Shown: positions 11,686 through 20,757 of the stretch, piece after piece
Position numbering within the stretch: position 1 is the stretch's first letter
Layout of the letters: each line of letters starts with the position of its first letter
Source of the DNA: an uncultured Paracoccaceae bacterium
GTDB lineage: Bacteria; Pseudomonadota; Alphaproteobacteria; Rhodobacterales; Rhodobacteraceae
NCBI GenBank assembly: GCA_947493335.1
Contig: CANLQO010000001.1
Span: 1,116,001 to 1,180,000, forward strand
DNA: 64,000 nucleotides
Reading direction: 5' to 3'
Program-made: the position numbers and the translations under genes
Notes under the pieces: generated by a model
The model's database searches: none
Seen by the model: only the letters and a program-made list of their open reading frames with translations
Told to the model about the DNA's origin: nothing

Positions 11686-12530
11686 ATTCGCAATTCGCCC
11701 TCCATCACCATTACGGCCTGACCGCTGATCCGGACCTGTACCGGGTCACCGAAGGTTTCTGCAGTGATGCGAGACGTGCGGCCCATATCCTCACCTTGTG
11801 TGATGCGTAGGCTTTGGGGTTGGCGCAGGTCTTCGTGCAGTAGTGCGGCCAGCGTGGCCGAGGCACTGCCAGTTGCGGGGTCTTCGGGGATATTGTCGAG
11901 CGGTGCGAACATGCGTGCGTCGACCTGCGCGCCGTCGCGCACATAGGCGAAGATCGAAAAATCCATGCCAGCCGGATACCGCTGTGCCCCGTCGCGGCAG
12001 GCGGCCATGTCAGAAACGCAGCGTGCCAGCGTCGCGCGGTCGGTCAATTCAACAAGGACGAATGGCAGGCCAAGAGAGGCCTGAACCGGTGCATGAACGG
12101 CCATATTGATGGCATCAATTGACAGGCCGAGAGCGCGAGCAACAAGGCCGGGGTCCGGTTGCGCCAGCCTTTCCAGCGCGGCAGATGTGGTAAATTGCGC
12201 GCCATTGGGCGTGACGGTGCACGGGATCGGACCGACGCCAAGCTCCAATACCTGATCCTTGCCACGGCCCAGATCAAAAAGTGCAACGGCAGTCCCGATT
12301 GTCGGGTGCCCTGCAAATGGCACCTCATGTGTGGGGGTGAAGATGCGGACGCGGGCCGTATGGGCGGGATCATCCGGGGGGTAGACAAAGGTGGTTTCGG
12401 AAAAGTTGAATTCCGCCGTGATCGCTTGCAGCAAATTGTCGGGCAAAGCGCGTGCATCCGGAAAAATCGCCAATTGGTTGCCACCAAAGGGGTGTTCGGT
12501 GAAGACGTCATAGACGCAATATTTTGTCAT
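11682..12530 (-). CDS. PhzF-family isomerase/epimerase-like protein
   Basis: The 282-residue protein has the PhzF two-lobe signature: [17 protein letters not shown] near residues 8-24, ANFSE-type FNFSETTFV near 39-47 with the likely catalytic Glu, and [13 protein letters not shown] near 225-237. Most genomic PhzF homologues are not in phenazine pathways and their substrates are unknown; no phenazine genes are present here. The start ATG at 12530 is preceded by GGAG; a GTG four codons upstream is less likely. Confidence 0.85.
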   Translation of the reverse strand: MTKYCVYDVFTEHPFGGNQLAIFPDARALPDNLLQAITAEFNFSETTFVYPPDDPAHTARVRIFTPTHEVPFAGHPTIGTAVALFDLGRGKDQVLELGVGPIPCTVTPNGAQFTTSAALERLAQPDPGLVARALGLSIDAINMAVHAPVQASLGLPFVLVELTDRATLARCVSDMAACRDGAQRYPAGMDFSIFAYVRDGAQVDARMFAPLDNIPEDPATGSASATLAALLHEDLRQPQSLRITQGEDMGRTSRITAETFGDPVQVRISGQAVMVMEGELRI

Positions 12531-12686
12531 AGCGTTCTCCACTTTGAGGCGATGATATTACCGGCGTGATCGATACCGGCTGCAGCCGATTGAAGCAGAT
12601 GATGTTGAGGGCTGGCAATCGGGTCCGTGCCGCAACCCGTTGAGAGTTGGTCAAGACGTTGCAATCGCATGTCGGAAAAGTGCTCC

Positions 12687-13553
12687 TTACCTTTGTAACC
12701 CACGACGTCGCGACCATGGCAATCGCATCCAAGTCCCCCCAAGTTCAACGGCGCGCGCGCCTGATCCCAGCTTGAACCGGGCCAGACCCGGCGTGCGCCG
12801 GGTGTCAATCTGCCCCAGATCCAGCGCAGTGATGCCGAGGGCCGCAAAATCTTGGGCCGCTTGAGTCAGCAAGAGGTGATGCGCACAGGCCCGTCGCCCT
12901 TCTTCGCCAGACCAGCCGATGTGATAGGTCGCGGTTGGGTGGTGCAACAGAAAAATCATCGCGGCGATCTTCGCGCGCCCTTGGTATGCGACATAAGTCA
13001 TCGCCGCATCTGGGTTTTCCCGCGCAAAGGCAAAGGTGAACGGGCGCGGGTATCCACGGTAACCAATCACCCTTTGTTGCGCACGCTCCAGCGACATCAG
13101 CCACATATCGCGAGCCTGATCAAAGGGTTGTGCTGTGATCTTGATGTCAGCACGTTGGGCCCTGCGCCAGCTGTGACGCCACTTGGGATGCATGGCTGGG
13201 GCAAGGTCTTGGGTCAGGTCAAGCATCCCGACGTGCGCGGCCGTCATGACTTGCCAATAACCGGCTGCGCGCATCACTCTTGCGGCGGTGATTTCGGGCC
13301 CGAGGACATGCGCACCGGTCTGACGTAGAAATTGCGCCTGTCGCTCCGGATCGTCGGTGTCCCACAAGGGGCCGCGCAGCGCCGCCCGCAGCCTGCCCAA
13401 GGCGGTTTGCCTGCTGATCACGGTGACCTGACCAACCCCATCCGCATGGATCAACTGTGCGTCCTGTCCAAGCGCACGGATCGTGCGTGCATAGGCCGGG
13501 CTTTGCTGCAATGGCAAAGCGTAGGCATAACTGGGCAACGGCGCATTCAGCAT
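12687..13553 (-). CDS. GNAT / BioF2-like acyltransferase (FemAB-type fold)
   Basis: A 288-residue protein whose C-terminal half resembles the Acetyltransf_6 (BioF2-like) domain found in some sugar- and cell-envelope-modifying enzymes. The segments HSWRRAQRADIKITAQPFD and YVAYQGRAKIAAMIFLLHH, followed by HIGWSG, match the layout of that fold. The start ATG at 13553 (MLNAPLPSYAYAL) replaces a longer ORF that would overlap the divergent small gene at 13599. The acceptor is unknown. The 156-bp gap to phzF holds no gene, only the CGGCTGCAGCCG palindrome at 12577-12588. Confidence 0.75.
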   Translation of the reverse strand: MLNAPLPSYAYALPLQQSPAYARTIRALGQDAQLIHADGVGQVTVISRQTALGRLRAALRGPLWDTDDPERQAQFLRQTGAHVLGPEITAARVMRAAGYWQVMTAAHVGMLDLTQDLAPAMHPKWRHSWRRAQRADIKITAQPFDQARDMWLMSLERAQQRVIGYRGYPRPFTFAFARENPDAAMTYVAYQGRAKIAAMIFLLHHPTATYHIGWSGEEGRRACAHHLLLTQAAQDFAALGITALDLGQIDTRRTPGLARFKLGSGARAVELGGTWMRLPWSRRRGLQR

Positions 13554-13598
13554 AAGGCTATTAAGACAGCGGAAACCTAAATCGTGGTTAATCGCGGC

Positions 13599-13727
13599 AT
13601 GAAACACCGCTTTCGCCATCTCTCTGATCTGGATTTGCCAGCACCTCAACTGACAATTGCGGCACTCGGCGTAATTGCGTCACTTCTGTCGGTGCCGGTC
13701 TGGCTGATCCTGACGCTGTTATTCTAG
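13599..13727 (+). CDS. 42-residue predicted membrane protein
   Basis: A short ORF, ATG 13599 to TAG 13727, encodes a charged N-terminus ([17 protein letters not shown]) followed by one long hydrophobic helix ([20 protein letters not shown] and beyond). The composition is that of a single-pass inner-membrane small protein with the basic end in the cytoplasm. It is divergent from the GNAT gene and overlaps the convergent tyrS stop by 4 nt, a tight packing usual for real genes in this window. No function is recognised. The ribosome site (upstream of GCGGC) is weak. Confidence 0.6.
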   Translation: MKHRFRHLSDLDLPAPQLTIAALGVIASLLSVPVWLILTLLF

Positions 13728-14974
13728 CCCAGTTGCACCAAGGCATGGCGCTTTTTGCCTGCAGACAGCTTGATCGGTTGCGTCAGGGCCGCGGCATCCA
13801 GCATCAGGCCCGCATTGGTCAACGGCTCATCGTTCAGTCTTGCGCCGTTTTCCGCAATCAGACGCTTGGCTTCCTTGCCTGATCCGGCCAGCCCTGATTT
13901 CACCAACGCCTGCACGATGGACAGCCCGTCGCGAAGCTCATCCGCTGACAGCGTAAGTGTCGGCAAATCCTCTCCGACACCGCCTTTTTCAAAGACCTCG
14001 CGGGCGGTCGTCTCTGCGGCCTTAGCTGCATCGGCCCCGTGCAGTAGCGTCGTGACCTCATTGGCGAGGATAATCTTCGCGGCGTTGATCTCTGACCCTT
14101 CCAGCACACCAAGGCGGTCGCATTCTTCCACGGGAAGTTCGGTGAAGATCTTCAGGAACTTCCCGGTGTCAGCATCGGTGGTGTTGCGCCAGAACTGCCA
14201 GAACTCATAGGGCGACAACATGTCGCCATTCAGCCAGACTGCCCCACCTGCCGATTTGCCCATTTTGCGCCCGTCTGACGTGGTCAAAAGCGGTGTCGTC
14301 AGGCCATAGATTTCCTGGTCCAGCACCCGGCGGGTCAGGTCGATGCCGTTGATGATATTGCCCCATTGGTCAGAGCCACCCATCTGCAACATGCAGCCAT
14401 AGCGGCGGTTCAGTTCCAGAAAGTCATAGGCCTGCAGAATCATGTAGTTGAATTCGAGGAACGACAAGGATTGTTCCCGATCCAGCCGGGACTTGACGCT
14501 TTCAAACGACAACATGCGGTTGACCGAAAAATGACGCCCGATGTCGCGCAGGAAATCGAGATAGTTCAGGCTGTCCAGCCACTCCGCGTTGTTCAGCATG
14601 ATCGCGTCGCCCGGGCCGTCACCATAGGTCAGATATTTGCCAAAGACCTGCTGCATGGCCGCGATATTGGCGTCGATCTGTTCTGGCCCCAGAAGCGGGC
14701 GTTCGTCAGAGCGGAATGAGGGATCGCCAACTTTCGTCGTACCGCCGCCCATCAGTGTGATGGGCTTGTGCCCGGTCTTTTGCAGCCACCGCAGCACCAT
14801 GATGTTCATCAAGTGCCCGACATGCAGCGATTGCGCGGTGGCGTCATAGCCGATGTAGGCAGGGGTCACACCCCGGGACAACGCCTCATCAAGGCCTTGA
14901 TAATCCGTGCAATCGGCCAGAAAGCCACGCTGCATCATGACAGCCATGAAATCGGACTTGGGGTGGTAGGTCAT
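13724..14974 (-). CDS. tyrS: Tyrosyl-tRNA synthetase
   Basis: A 416-residue class I aminoacyl-tRNA synthetase that charges tRNA-Tyr. The start ATG at 14974 ([13 protein letters not shown]) is chosen; a longer frame to 15133 lacks homology and would overlap anmK. The HIGH-type motif is HVGHL near residues 48-52, and the KMSKS-type loop is [10 protein letters not shown] near 235-244. A C-terminal S4 RNA-binding domain ([20 protein letters not shown]) completes the enzyme. It is divergent from anmK with a 61-bp shared promoter region. Confidence 0.97.
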   Translation of the reverse strand: MTYHPKSDFMAVMMQRGFLADCTDYQGLDEALSRGVTPAYIGYDATAQSLHVGHLMNIMVLRWLQKTGHKPITLMGGGTTKVGDPSFRSDERPLLGPEQIDANIAAMQQVFGKYLTYGDGPGDAIMLNNAEWLDSLNYLDFLRDIGRHFSVNRMLSFESVKSRLDREQSLSFLEFNYMILQAYDFLELNRRYGCMLQMGGSDQWGNIINGIDLTRRVLDQEIYGLTTPLLTTSDGRKMGKSAGGAVWLNGDMLSPYEFWQFWRNTTDADTGKFLKIFTELPVEECDRLGVLEGSEINAAKIILANEVTTLLHGADAAKAAETTAREVFEKGGVGEDLPTLTLSADELRDGLSIVQALVKSGLAGSGKEAKRLIAENGARLNDEPLTNAGLMLDAAALTQPIKLSAGKKRHALVQLG

Positions 14975-15035
14975 GCTTGTACCGCTTTGTTGCTTGGCGC
15001 ACTCTATAAGCGCCGAAGGGGGCAAGGGAAAGAGC

Positions 15036-16133
15036 ATGAAGATCAAGGGGCCGGTCAAGGCGCTGGGGGCGATGTCAGGGACCTCGCTGGATGGGGTGGA
15101 TGCGGCCGCAATCGTGACCGATGGCATCACCATCAGCGGTTTTGGGGAAACGGCCTACCGTCCCTATAGCGCGGGTGAACAGGCTATCCTGCGCGCTGCT
15201 TTGGGGCGCTGGCCGGGCGATGATCTGAACGCGGCGGCAAAGGTGGTTGCCGATGCCCATGCAATGGTATTGGCGGACTTTGAGGATATCGCGCTGGTGG
15301 GATTTCATGGCCAGACACTGGCACATGATCCCGCAGGACGCGGGACACACCAATTGGGCGATGGGGCGGCACTGGCCAAGTTGCTTGGCCTGCCGGTTGT
15401 CTGGGACTTTCGCAGCGCAGATGTGGAATTAGGGGGGCAGGGTGCGCCGCTGGCGCCGTTCTATCACTGGGCCTTGGCACGGTTTATCGGTGCGACGGCC
15501 CCATGTGCCTTTCTCAATCTGGGCGGTGTGGGCAATCTCACCTGGGTCGATCCCGCGTCGACCGCGCCGGATATGCCGGGTGCGCTTTTGGCCTTTGACA
15601 CAGGGCCCGCCAATGCCCCGATCAACGATCTGATGCAGCGCCGTTTGGGTCGACCCTATGACACCGCCGGGGCTTTGGCAGCGAAGGGGCAGGTCGACGA
15701 AGCGATCATCACCGCTTTTATGAAACAGTCGTATTTCTACAAGATGCCACCAAAATCGCTGGACCGGGATGCCTTTACAGACCTGGCAGATGCCTGTGAC
15801 CGGCTTGGCGATGCAGATGCTGCCGCCACGCTGACTGCCGCGGCTGCCTTGGCCGTCAGTGAGGGCATGACCCATTGCCCGCGCCCGCCGGACAGGCTTT
15901 GGGTTACAGGTGGCGGGCGACACAACCCGGTGATGATGCAGATGCTCGGCGCCGCGCTTGATTGCCCGGTTCACCCGGTGGAGGATGCGGGGCTGGATGG
16001 CGATATGCTTGAAGCGCAGGCCTTTGCCTATCTTGCGGTGCGCGTGGCGCGTGGATTACCCACGTCGTGCCCCGGCACTACCGGTGTCCGCGCCGCCGTC
16101 TCAGGTGGCACGCTGAGTCATCCGGTTCGCTGA
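15036..16133 (+). CDS. anmK: Anhydro-N-acetylmuramic acid kinase
   Basis: The 365-residue ASKHA-fold kinase phosphorylates and opens 1,6-anhydro-MurNAc to MurNAc-6-phosphate during peptidoglycan recycling. The start ATG at 15036 follows AAGGGAAAGAGC. The N-terminal phosphate loop is [14 protein letters not shown] (about residues 12-25); [13 protein letters not shown] lies near 186-198 and [12 protein letters not shown] near 287-298, as in AnmK. It is divergent from tyrS. Downstream come an interspersed repeat and GC hairpins before the convergent mttB-like gene. Confidence 0.95.
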   Translation: MKIKGPVKALGAMSGTSLDGVDAAAIVTDGITISGFGETAYRPYSAGEQAILRAALGRWPGDDLNAAAKVVADAHAMVLADFEDIALVGFHGQTLAHDPAGRGTHQLGDGAALAKLLGLPVVWDFRSADVELGGQGAPLAPFYHWALARFIGATAPCAFLNLGGVGNLTWVDPASTAPDMPGALLAFDTGPANAPINDLMQRRLGRPYDTAGALAAKGQVDEAIITAFMKQSYFYKMPPKSLDRDAFTDLADACDRLGDADAAATLTAAAALAVSEGMTHCPRPPDRLWVTGGGRHNPVMMQMLGAALDCPVHPVEDAGLDGDMLEAQAFAYLAVRVARGLPTSCPGTTGVRAAVSGGTLSHPVR

Positions 16134-16172
16134 CGGCGACATACTCAACGCCCGCACGTTCCCGGTACCGAT

Positions 16173-16199
16173 CTTCTTCTGGTCGAAAATACTTCGGGG
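16173..16199 (-). repeat. Interspersed extragenic repeat, copy 2
   Basis: An inverted copy of the 27-bp element at 6231-6257 with one substitution (the minus strand reads CCCCGAAGTATTTTCGACC). It again lies between two convergent gene ends (anmK and the mttB-like gene). Confidence 0.85.
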
Positions 16200-16202
16200 G
16201 GA

Positions 16203-16233
16203 GTCCGCCCTGGCGGACGGGGGCTGGCCCCCC
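16203..16233. terminator. Double GC hairpin between anmK and mttB-like gene
   Basis: GTCCGCC, loop CT, GGCGGAC (16203-16218) is followed directly by GGGGG, a short loop, CCCCC (16219-16233). These adjacent stems lie where both flanking genes end and could terminate either transcript. No T-run directly follows. Confidence 0.5.
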
Positions 16234-16247
16234 GCCCTCAAACGCTT

Positions 16248-17798
16248 TTAGCCCGGCAAATGGATATTGAACCGCGCCCGGATCGCCTGATCCTTGACCG
16301 GATCAAACCGCGCGGCAGACGGTTCTGCAAGGATACCTTCTTTCCGCGCGATCGCATTGCGGATCAGGTCAGGCTTGTTGCGCTCTTCCCATTCCTTGGG
16401 CGACGACCGATCCGCGGTGGCGGGATAGACATATTCTGTCTGCATGAGTGCCAGCGTCTGATCAGAGCCAAGATAGTGCCCTGGCCCCGTCAAACAGACC
16501 TCGCGCATCGTCTCAAGCCCCAGCGTCTCCTCGTTCACCTCGATCCCGCGGACGCAGCGCAGGGCCTGACCGATCAGGTCATCACCGAGGATCAGCGATT
16601 CGTGACAGAACCCCAGCAAGGAAGCGTGCATACCCGCTGCCTCATAGACCATGTTCAGTCCGGAAAGACCGGCCATGACGTTGGAACACATCTGTTCCCA
16701 CCCGGCCTGCATGTCAGGCAGTTTGGCATCTGCGATGCCTGCGGCGGCTCCGCCGGGCAACCCGTAATAGCGGTGCATCTGGGCACAGCCTGCTGTCAGC
16801 AGTGCCTGCTCACCCGAGCCACCGGACATCGCGCCGGTGCGCAGATCGGACACGAAGGGCCATGTGCCAAAGATCGCGGGATGTCCCGGCTTGATAGAAT
16901 TTACATAGACAACGCCCGCAAGGCATTCGGCAACAGCTTGCACGATGGCACCCGCAATCGGCGCGGGTGCCGTAGCCCCGGCCTGACCCGCCGAGAGCAA
17001 TAACACCGGCATGCCGCCAGCAATACAGGCCTCCATCACCTGACAGCTCTCGGTGGCGAATTTCATCGGCGGCACCACAAAGCAGTTTGAATTCGACACG
17101 AATGGCCGCGCCCGCCATGTCGCCTCATCCCCGGCGATCATGTGCAGTAACTCAAGCGCGTGGGGCACGAAATCGGGTTCGGTGAACGACGTGCCGACGT
17201 GCTTGGTTGTTCCGGATGTCGTGGCGTAGATGGTGTTGAGATCCATCTCAAGGTTGTCGGTGATATCGCGGGCCACCATCGGTCGCTGCAGGAAGTGCAG
17301 GTTATCGAGCTGATCGACGATCCGGGCGGCGTCATGCAGGTCCTGCACCGTGCTTTCGCGATAGTTACGCCCGTCTACATCGACCATATGCACAGCCGCA
17401 CCGGCGGTGCCGTAATGCACACGGGTGCCGGCAAGGTGCAGGTCATGACGCGGGTCGCGGCCGTGCAGGGTCAGGTCCGTGCAGGCGACGGCCAGCATGT
17501 CCTCGACCAAAGCGCGGGGAAACCGGAGGCGGCCGTCATCGCCCAAAATTGCGCCAGCGGCGGTCATGGTGTCGATGCCGGATTGTGGTGCGTCAATCAG
17601 GCCGATCTCTTCAAGTGCGGTCAGCGCAGCTTCATGAATGGCGGCGACATCGGCCTCGGTCAGTGGGTTGTAGCGGCCACCGGTCAGTCCGGCGCGGATC
17701 GGGCGCAATGCCTCGGCCAATGGTGCCGCACGGGCGGCGGTGCGGGCGGCGCGTCCGCCGGAACGTGTCGGGCGGCCTGCGGGTTTTGTATCGGTCAT
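16248..17798 (-). CDS. MttB-family corrinoid:amine methyltransferase, non-pyrrolysine type
   Basis: A 516-residue TIM-barrel protein of the trimethylamine methyltransferase (MttB) family, which moves a methyl group from a quaternary or tertiary amine to a corrinoid protein. The reading frame is open throughout with no internal amber codon, so it is of the non-pyrrolysine class whose characterised members use glycine betaine or related compounds; the substrate here is unknown. The N-terminus (about 1-30) is rich in Arg, Ala and Gly (GRPTRSGGRAARTAARAA). Likely partners on the same strand are the ASKHA reactivator at 43733 and the MeTr fragment at 63584. A small ORF with a strong ribosome site precedes it. 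Confidence 0.9.
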   Translation of the reverse strand: MTDTKPAGRPTRSGGRAARTAARAAPLAEALRPIRAGLTGGRYNPLTEADVAAIHEAALTALEEIGLIDAPQSGIDTMTAAGAILGDDGRLRFPRALVEDMLAVACTDLTLHGRDPRHDLHLAGTRVHYGTAGAAVHMVDVDGRNYRESTVQDLHDAARIVDQLDNLHFLQRPMVARDITDNLEMDLNTIYATTSGTTKHVGTSFTEPDFVPHALELLHMIAGDEATWRARPFVSNSNCFVVPPMKFATESCQVMEACIAGGMPVLLLSAGQAGATAPAPIAGAIVQAVAECLAGVVYVNSIKPGHPAIFGTWPFVSDLRTGAMSGGSGEQALLTAGCAQMHRYYGLPGGAAAGIADAKLPDMQAGWEQMCSNVMAGLSGLNMVYEAAGMHASLLGFCHESLILGDDLIGQALRCVRGIEVNEETLGLETMREVCLTGPGHYLGSDQTLALMQTEYVYPATADRSSPKEWEERNKPDLIRNAIARKEGILAEPSAARFDPVKDQAIRARFNIHLPG

Positions 17799-17843
17799 GT
17801 GTTTGGAAACTTTCGCAAAAGGAACGGGGTAGGGTGGGCAGGC

Positions 17844-17933
17844 TTACGCCACCGGACGACCACGCGCTGCGCGACCCCGCCGCGCCCCGATGGTGCGGGT
17901 GATGGCAACGAATTGCACATGGTCGACGCGCAT
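17844..17933 (-). CDS. Candidate 29-residue arginine-rich peptide upstream of mttB-like gene
   Basis: On the minus strand an ATG at 17933 stands 7 nt after a perfect AAGGAG and opens a 29-codon frame ending in TAA at 17844, 45 nt before the methyltransferase start. The peptide has 7 arginines (C-terminal part GARRGRAARGRPVA). The ribosome site is stronger than that of most genes here, which argues for translation. It could be a leader/uORF or a small basic protein. The wider gap 17799-18245 otherwise holds the divergent promoters of this gene and the outer-membrane barrel. Confidence 0.35.
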   Translation of the reverse strand: MRVDHVQFVAITRTIGARRGRAARGRPVA

Positions 17934-18164
17934 TGCAGCTCCTTTTTGCTTGGATTGAGTGTGCCGTGTTGATGCCGCCTTGCTGTTCTGTTCGCGACAT
18001 CGCTCCCCGTTTGCGACATGCGCGTTTCAAGACCCCGTCGTTGTTCTTTGGCGGCAAACTGCCAGCCTGCGATCACACCGGCGAAACATGGCGCATGGCC
18101 TTCGGTTTGCGCCTTTTTCCGCCCGCTGGAATGGCCGAATTTTCCAATTTCCGCCGGTCCGTTT

Positions 18165-18178
18165 TCACGCATGCGTGA
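18165..18178. promoter_or_regulatory. Perfect 14-bp palindrome TCACGCATGCGTGA
   Basis: TCACGCATGCGTGA lies 67 bp ahead of the outer-membrane barrel ATG and on the far side from the mttB-like gene. It has the shape of a dimeric-regulator operator; I do not recognise the regulator. Confidence 0.35.
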
Positions 18179-18245
18179 GGCGGTTGCGGCCTACGAATTG
18201 GCGACCGATGTCAGGGCAACGCAACAATCCAAATTGGAGAAACGG

Positions 18246-18851
18246 ATGAAACAGCGTCTTTTGATGACAAGTGCTGTGCTGACACTGGCCGCAGCGCCCG
18301 CGGTCGCCGGTGGCATATCGGAACCGGTCACGGCACCGGCACCTGTACCGGTCGCGGTTGCGCCAGCACCGGTCCATACCGGCGGCGACTGGACCGGGTT
18401 CTATGCCGGTGCCAGCCTTGGCTATGGCCAGCTGGAGGCCGAAGGTTTTTCGGATGACACCGAGGATTACACCTACGGATTACACGCCGGTTACCTTTAT
18501 GACCTTGGTGCCTTTGTGCTGGGCGGGGAGCTTGAGTACGACGCAACCGAGATCACGGATGCGGCCACTGGCATCAATCTTGACGGTGTCGCCCGCGCGA
18601 AGGTCCGCGCTGGTTATGACGCAGGCCAATGGCTGCCCTATGTGACGGCTGGTGCCGCGCAAGCCTATACTTCCGGCGGACTCGAGGCAGATGACACCGG
18701 GTACTTTGCCGGTCTCGGTGTTGATTATCAGGTAACACCCGGCATCCGTGTGGGTGCCGAGGTTCTGCGCCACCAGTTTGATGATTTCAACGGTGGCGGC
18801 ACCGACATTGAGGCGACAACCGCGTCACTTCGGGTTGGGTTCACTTTCTAG
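18246..18851 (+). CDS. Outer-membrane beta-barrel protein (OmpA/opacity-like)
   Basis: A 201-residue secreted protein starting at ATG 18246 after TTGGAG. A signal peptide is clear (MKQRLLMTSAVLTLAAAPAVAGG, cleavage near AVA-GG at about residue 21). A proline/alanine/valine linker (about 27-45) leads to a small eight-strand-type barrel that begins GDWTGFYAGASLGYG and ends in the aromatic SLRVGFTF, the C-terminal Phe being the usual BAM signal. Members are porin- or adhesin-like; the specific role is unknown. It overlaps the convergent ICL-family gene end by 4 nt. Confidence 0.87.
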   Translation: MKQRLLMTSAVLTLAAAPAVAGGISEPVTAPAPVPVAVAPAPVHTGGDWTGFYAGASLGYGQLEAEGFSDDTEDYTYGLHAGYLYDLGAFVLGGELEYDATEITDAATGINLDGVARAKVRAGYDAGQWLPYVTAGAAQAYTSGGLEADDTGYFAGLGVDYQVTPGIRVGAEVLRHQFDDFNGGGTDIEATTASLRVGFTF

Positions 18852-19648
18852 TCAGGAGGGCTCAGCAGCGCGTCAATGGTCGCGCTGCTGATGCCGTTCT
18901 GCAGTCCAACAAAGTTTCCGGCAATCATCGCGGTCCCAATGTCGTGGATAGCGCGATGTGTAACCCGCGCCAGCGAAGAGCCGATCGAAAGCCGTGCCAC
19001 GCCGATGGCGGCGAAATCAGCCCGGCCTTGACTGGCAAAGGCCCCCGCGACCAGCGCGTTCACAGGCTTTGAGGTTGACGCAACAATCCGGGCGAGGGCG
19101 TCCATATCGGGCGGCAGCGGCGCGTAAAGACAATCGGCCCCGGCCTCATCAAATGCAACAATACGCCGGATCGCCTCTGTTGTGTCATAGGCCCCGGTCA
19201 GGATGCCATCGGCGCGCGCTGTGAAGACAAAATCACCCGGAAGCGCACGGGCGGCAGAAGATGCCGCGCGAACCCGGTCAACTGCCAGATCAAAAGCGTA
19301 GGCGTCGCCCGAGGGGAACATCGTATCCTCGATGCAGATACCAGCCAGTCCTGCCTCAAAGGCCAGTCGCACAGTCTCGGCACAGGTCTCTGGCGCGTCG
19401 CCAAATCCGTTTTCAAAGTCACCCTGAACGGGCAAAGGCGTGGCGGCGGCTATTTCGACCGCGTGGGCGAGGCTTTCATCGCGGCTTACCGTGCCTCCAT
19501 CGGGACGGCCGAGCGTATAGGCCAAGGCGGCAGAAGAGGTCGCAAGCGCTTGTGCGCCCGCGCGGTGCATGACCTTTGCGCTGCCCGCGTCCCAGACGTT
19601 GATCATGACCAGCGGATTGCCGGGTTGGTGCAGGGCGCGAAATGTCAT
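18848..19648 (-). CDS. Isocitrate lyase / PEP mutase superfamily protein
   Basis: A 266-residue TIM-barrel protein of the ICL/PEPM superfamily, which makes or breaks C-C or P-C bonds next to carboxylates. Visible family features are NVWDAGSAKV (about 17-26), GDFENGFGDAPE (about 75-86), GICIEDTMFP (about 102-111) and FTARADG. The KKCGH-type cysteine loop of true isocitrate lyases is not seen, so it is more like carboxyvinyl-phosphonate mutase or oxaloacetate-hydrolase relatives. Its ATG at 19648 overlaps the ada stop by 4 nt, so it is probably translationally coupled to ada. Confidence 0.82.
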   Translation of the reverse strand: MTFRALHQPGNPLVMINVWDAGSAKVMHRAGAQALATSSAALAYTLGRPDGGTVSRDESLAHAVEIAAATPLPVQGDFENGFGDAPETCAETVRLAFEAGLAGICIEDTMFPSGDAYAFDLAVDRVRAASSAARALPGDFVFTARADGILTGAYDTTEAIRRIVAFDEAGADCLYAPLPPDMDALARIVASTSKPVNALVAGAFASQGRADFAAIGVARLSIGSSLARVTHRAIHDIGTAMIAGNFVGLQNGISSATIDALLSPPD

Positions 19649-20697
19649 GGGTCTTTCCTTTGATATTGCTGTTCTGTTGCGATCAGGCGGTCCTTGCGCC
19701 ACAGTCCGCCACCATAGCCGGTCAGGCTGCCATCCGCGCCAAGAATGCGGTGGCAGGGGATCAGGATCGCGATCTGGTTTGCACCGTTGGCGCGGGCCAC
19801 CGCGCGGGTCGCTGTGGGGCGGTTCATCTGGGCGGCGAGGGCAGCATAGCTGCGTGTCTCGCCTGCAGGAATGTCCTGCAGGGCCCGCCATACGCTGCGG
19901 GTGAAGGGCGTCCCGTGCAGCGCAAGCGGCACGGTAAAGCGTGCGCTTCGACCATCGAAATAGGCTGAAAGCTGGGTTGCGGTCTGGTCCATGATCGCTG
20001 TGCGACCAAAGCCAAGGTCGCCCTTGACGAGGTCGCGCAGCCGCTTGATTTCGGTCGGCAGCGCTTTGCGGTCAAAGAATTCCAGCAGGTGCAGATGGCT
20101 TTCATCAGCAGCGGCCACCATCGTGCCCAATGGTGTGGCGATCTGATCAATGCGGATGCGGGCAGAGGTCCGAAACGCGCTGGGGTTAAGACCAATCTGC
20201 CGCACAAAGGCATCGCGAAAGGCCTGGCTGCTGTCAAAGCCGGCGTCGATCTGCGCCTCAATCACTCGGCCACCCTCTGCCAGCGTGGTGAACCCGGCGG
20301 CGAGGCGTCGCTGGCGCGCCATGTCCAGAAAGCTCATGCCAAAATGACGTTGAAAGGCGCGGCGCACGGTTGATGGGTCATATCCCATGGCCGAAACGTC
20401 CGCAGCTGACCAACGGTGATCGGGCTGGGCATCCAACGCCGCCAAAAGGGCGGTCACAGTGGCATCCCCTGTGCCCAATGGGTTGCAGCGTTTACAGGGG
20501 CGAAAGCCCGCATCGAGGCAGGCGGCAATGCTGTCATGAAAGCTGCAATGGACGCGTCTGGGTTTGCGTGCGGGGCAGGTCAGGCGGCAAAAAATACCGG
20601 TCGAGGAGACGGCGACCCAATAGTGCCCGTCATAGGCCGCGTCCCGGTTCAAGAGGGCATCATAAAGCGTGTCGGGATCGGGCGGCGTAAACAACAT
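19645..20697 (-). CDS. ada: Bifunctional Ada: methylphosphotriester/O6-methylguanine repair and activator
   Basis: A 350-residue repair protein and transcription activator of the alkylation response. The N-terminal zinc site that accepts phosphotriester methyl groups is complete (Cys37, Cys41, Cys68, Cys71 in FCRLTCPAR and FRPCKRC). An AraC-type helix-turn-helix follows (about 80-180), then the O6-alkylguanine transferase domain with the acceptor motif IPCHRI (Cys315). It heads an operon with the ICL/PEPM-family gene. No Ada-box was recognised in the 60 bp upstream. Confidence 0.95.
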   Translation of the reverse strand: MLFTPPDPDTLYDALLNRDAAYDGHYWVAVSSTGIFCRLTCPARKPRRVHCSFHDSIAACLDAGFRPCKRCNPLGTGDATVTALLAALDAQPDHRWSAADVSAMGYDPSTVRRAFQRHFGMSFLDMARQRRLAAGFTTLAEGGRVIEAQIDAGFDSSQAFRDAFVRQIGLNPSAFRTSARIRIDQIATPLGTMVAAADESHLHLLEFFDRKALPTEIKRLRDLVKGDLGFGRTAIMDQTATQLSAYFDGRSARFTVPLALHGTPFTRSVWRALQDIPAGETRSYAALAAQMNRPTATRAVARANGANQIAILIPCHRILGADGSLTGYGGGLWRKDRLIATEQQYQRKDP

Positions 20698-20757
20698 GAC
20701 CGCAGGCTATGCGATTCCCCCTGCCTCTGCTGCCGGAAAAAAGGCGTCTATTCGACG

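Noticed and set aside
11682-12530. Phenazine biosynthesis gene
   Set aside because: Only a PhzF-fold homologue is present; no phzA-G partners occur, and the family is mostly unrelated to phenazines.
16248-17798. Pyrrolysine-containing trimethylamine methyltransferase
   Set aside because: The frame is continuous with no internal TAG, so it belongs to the non-pyrrolysine group; trimethylamine as substrate is therefore not supported.
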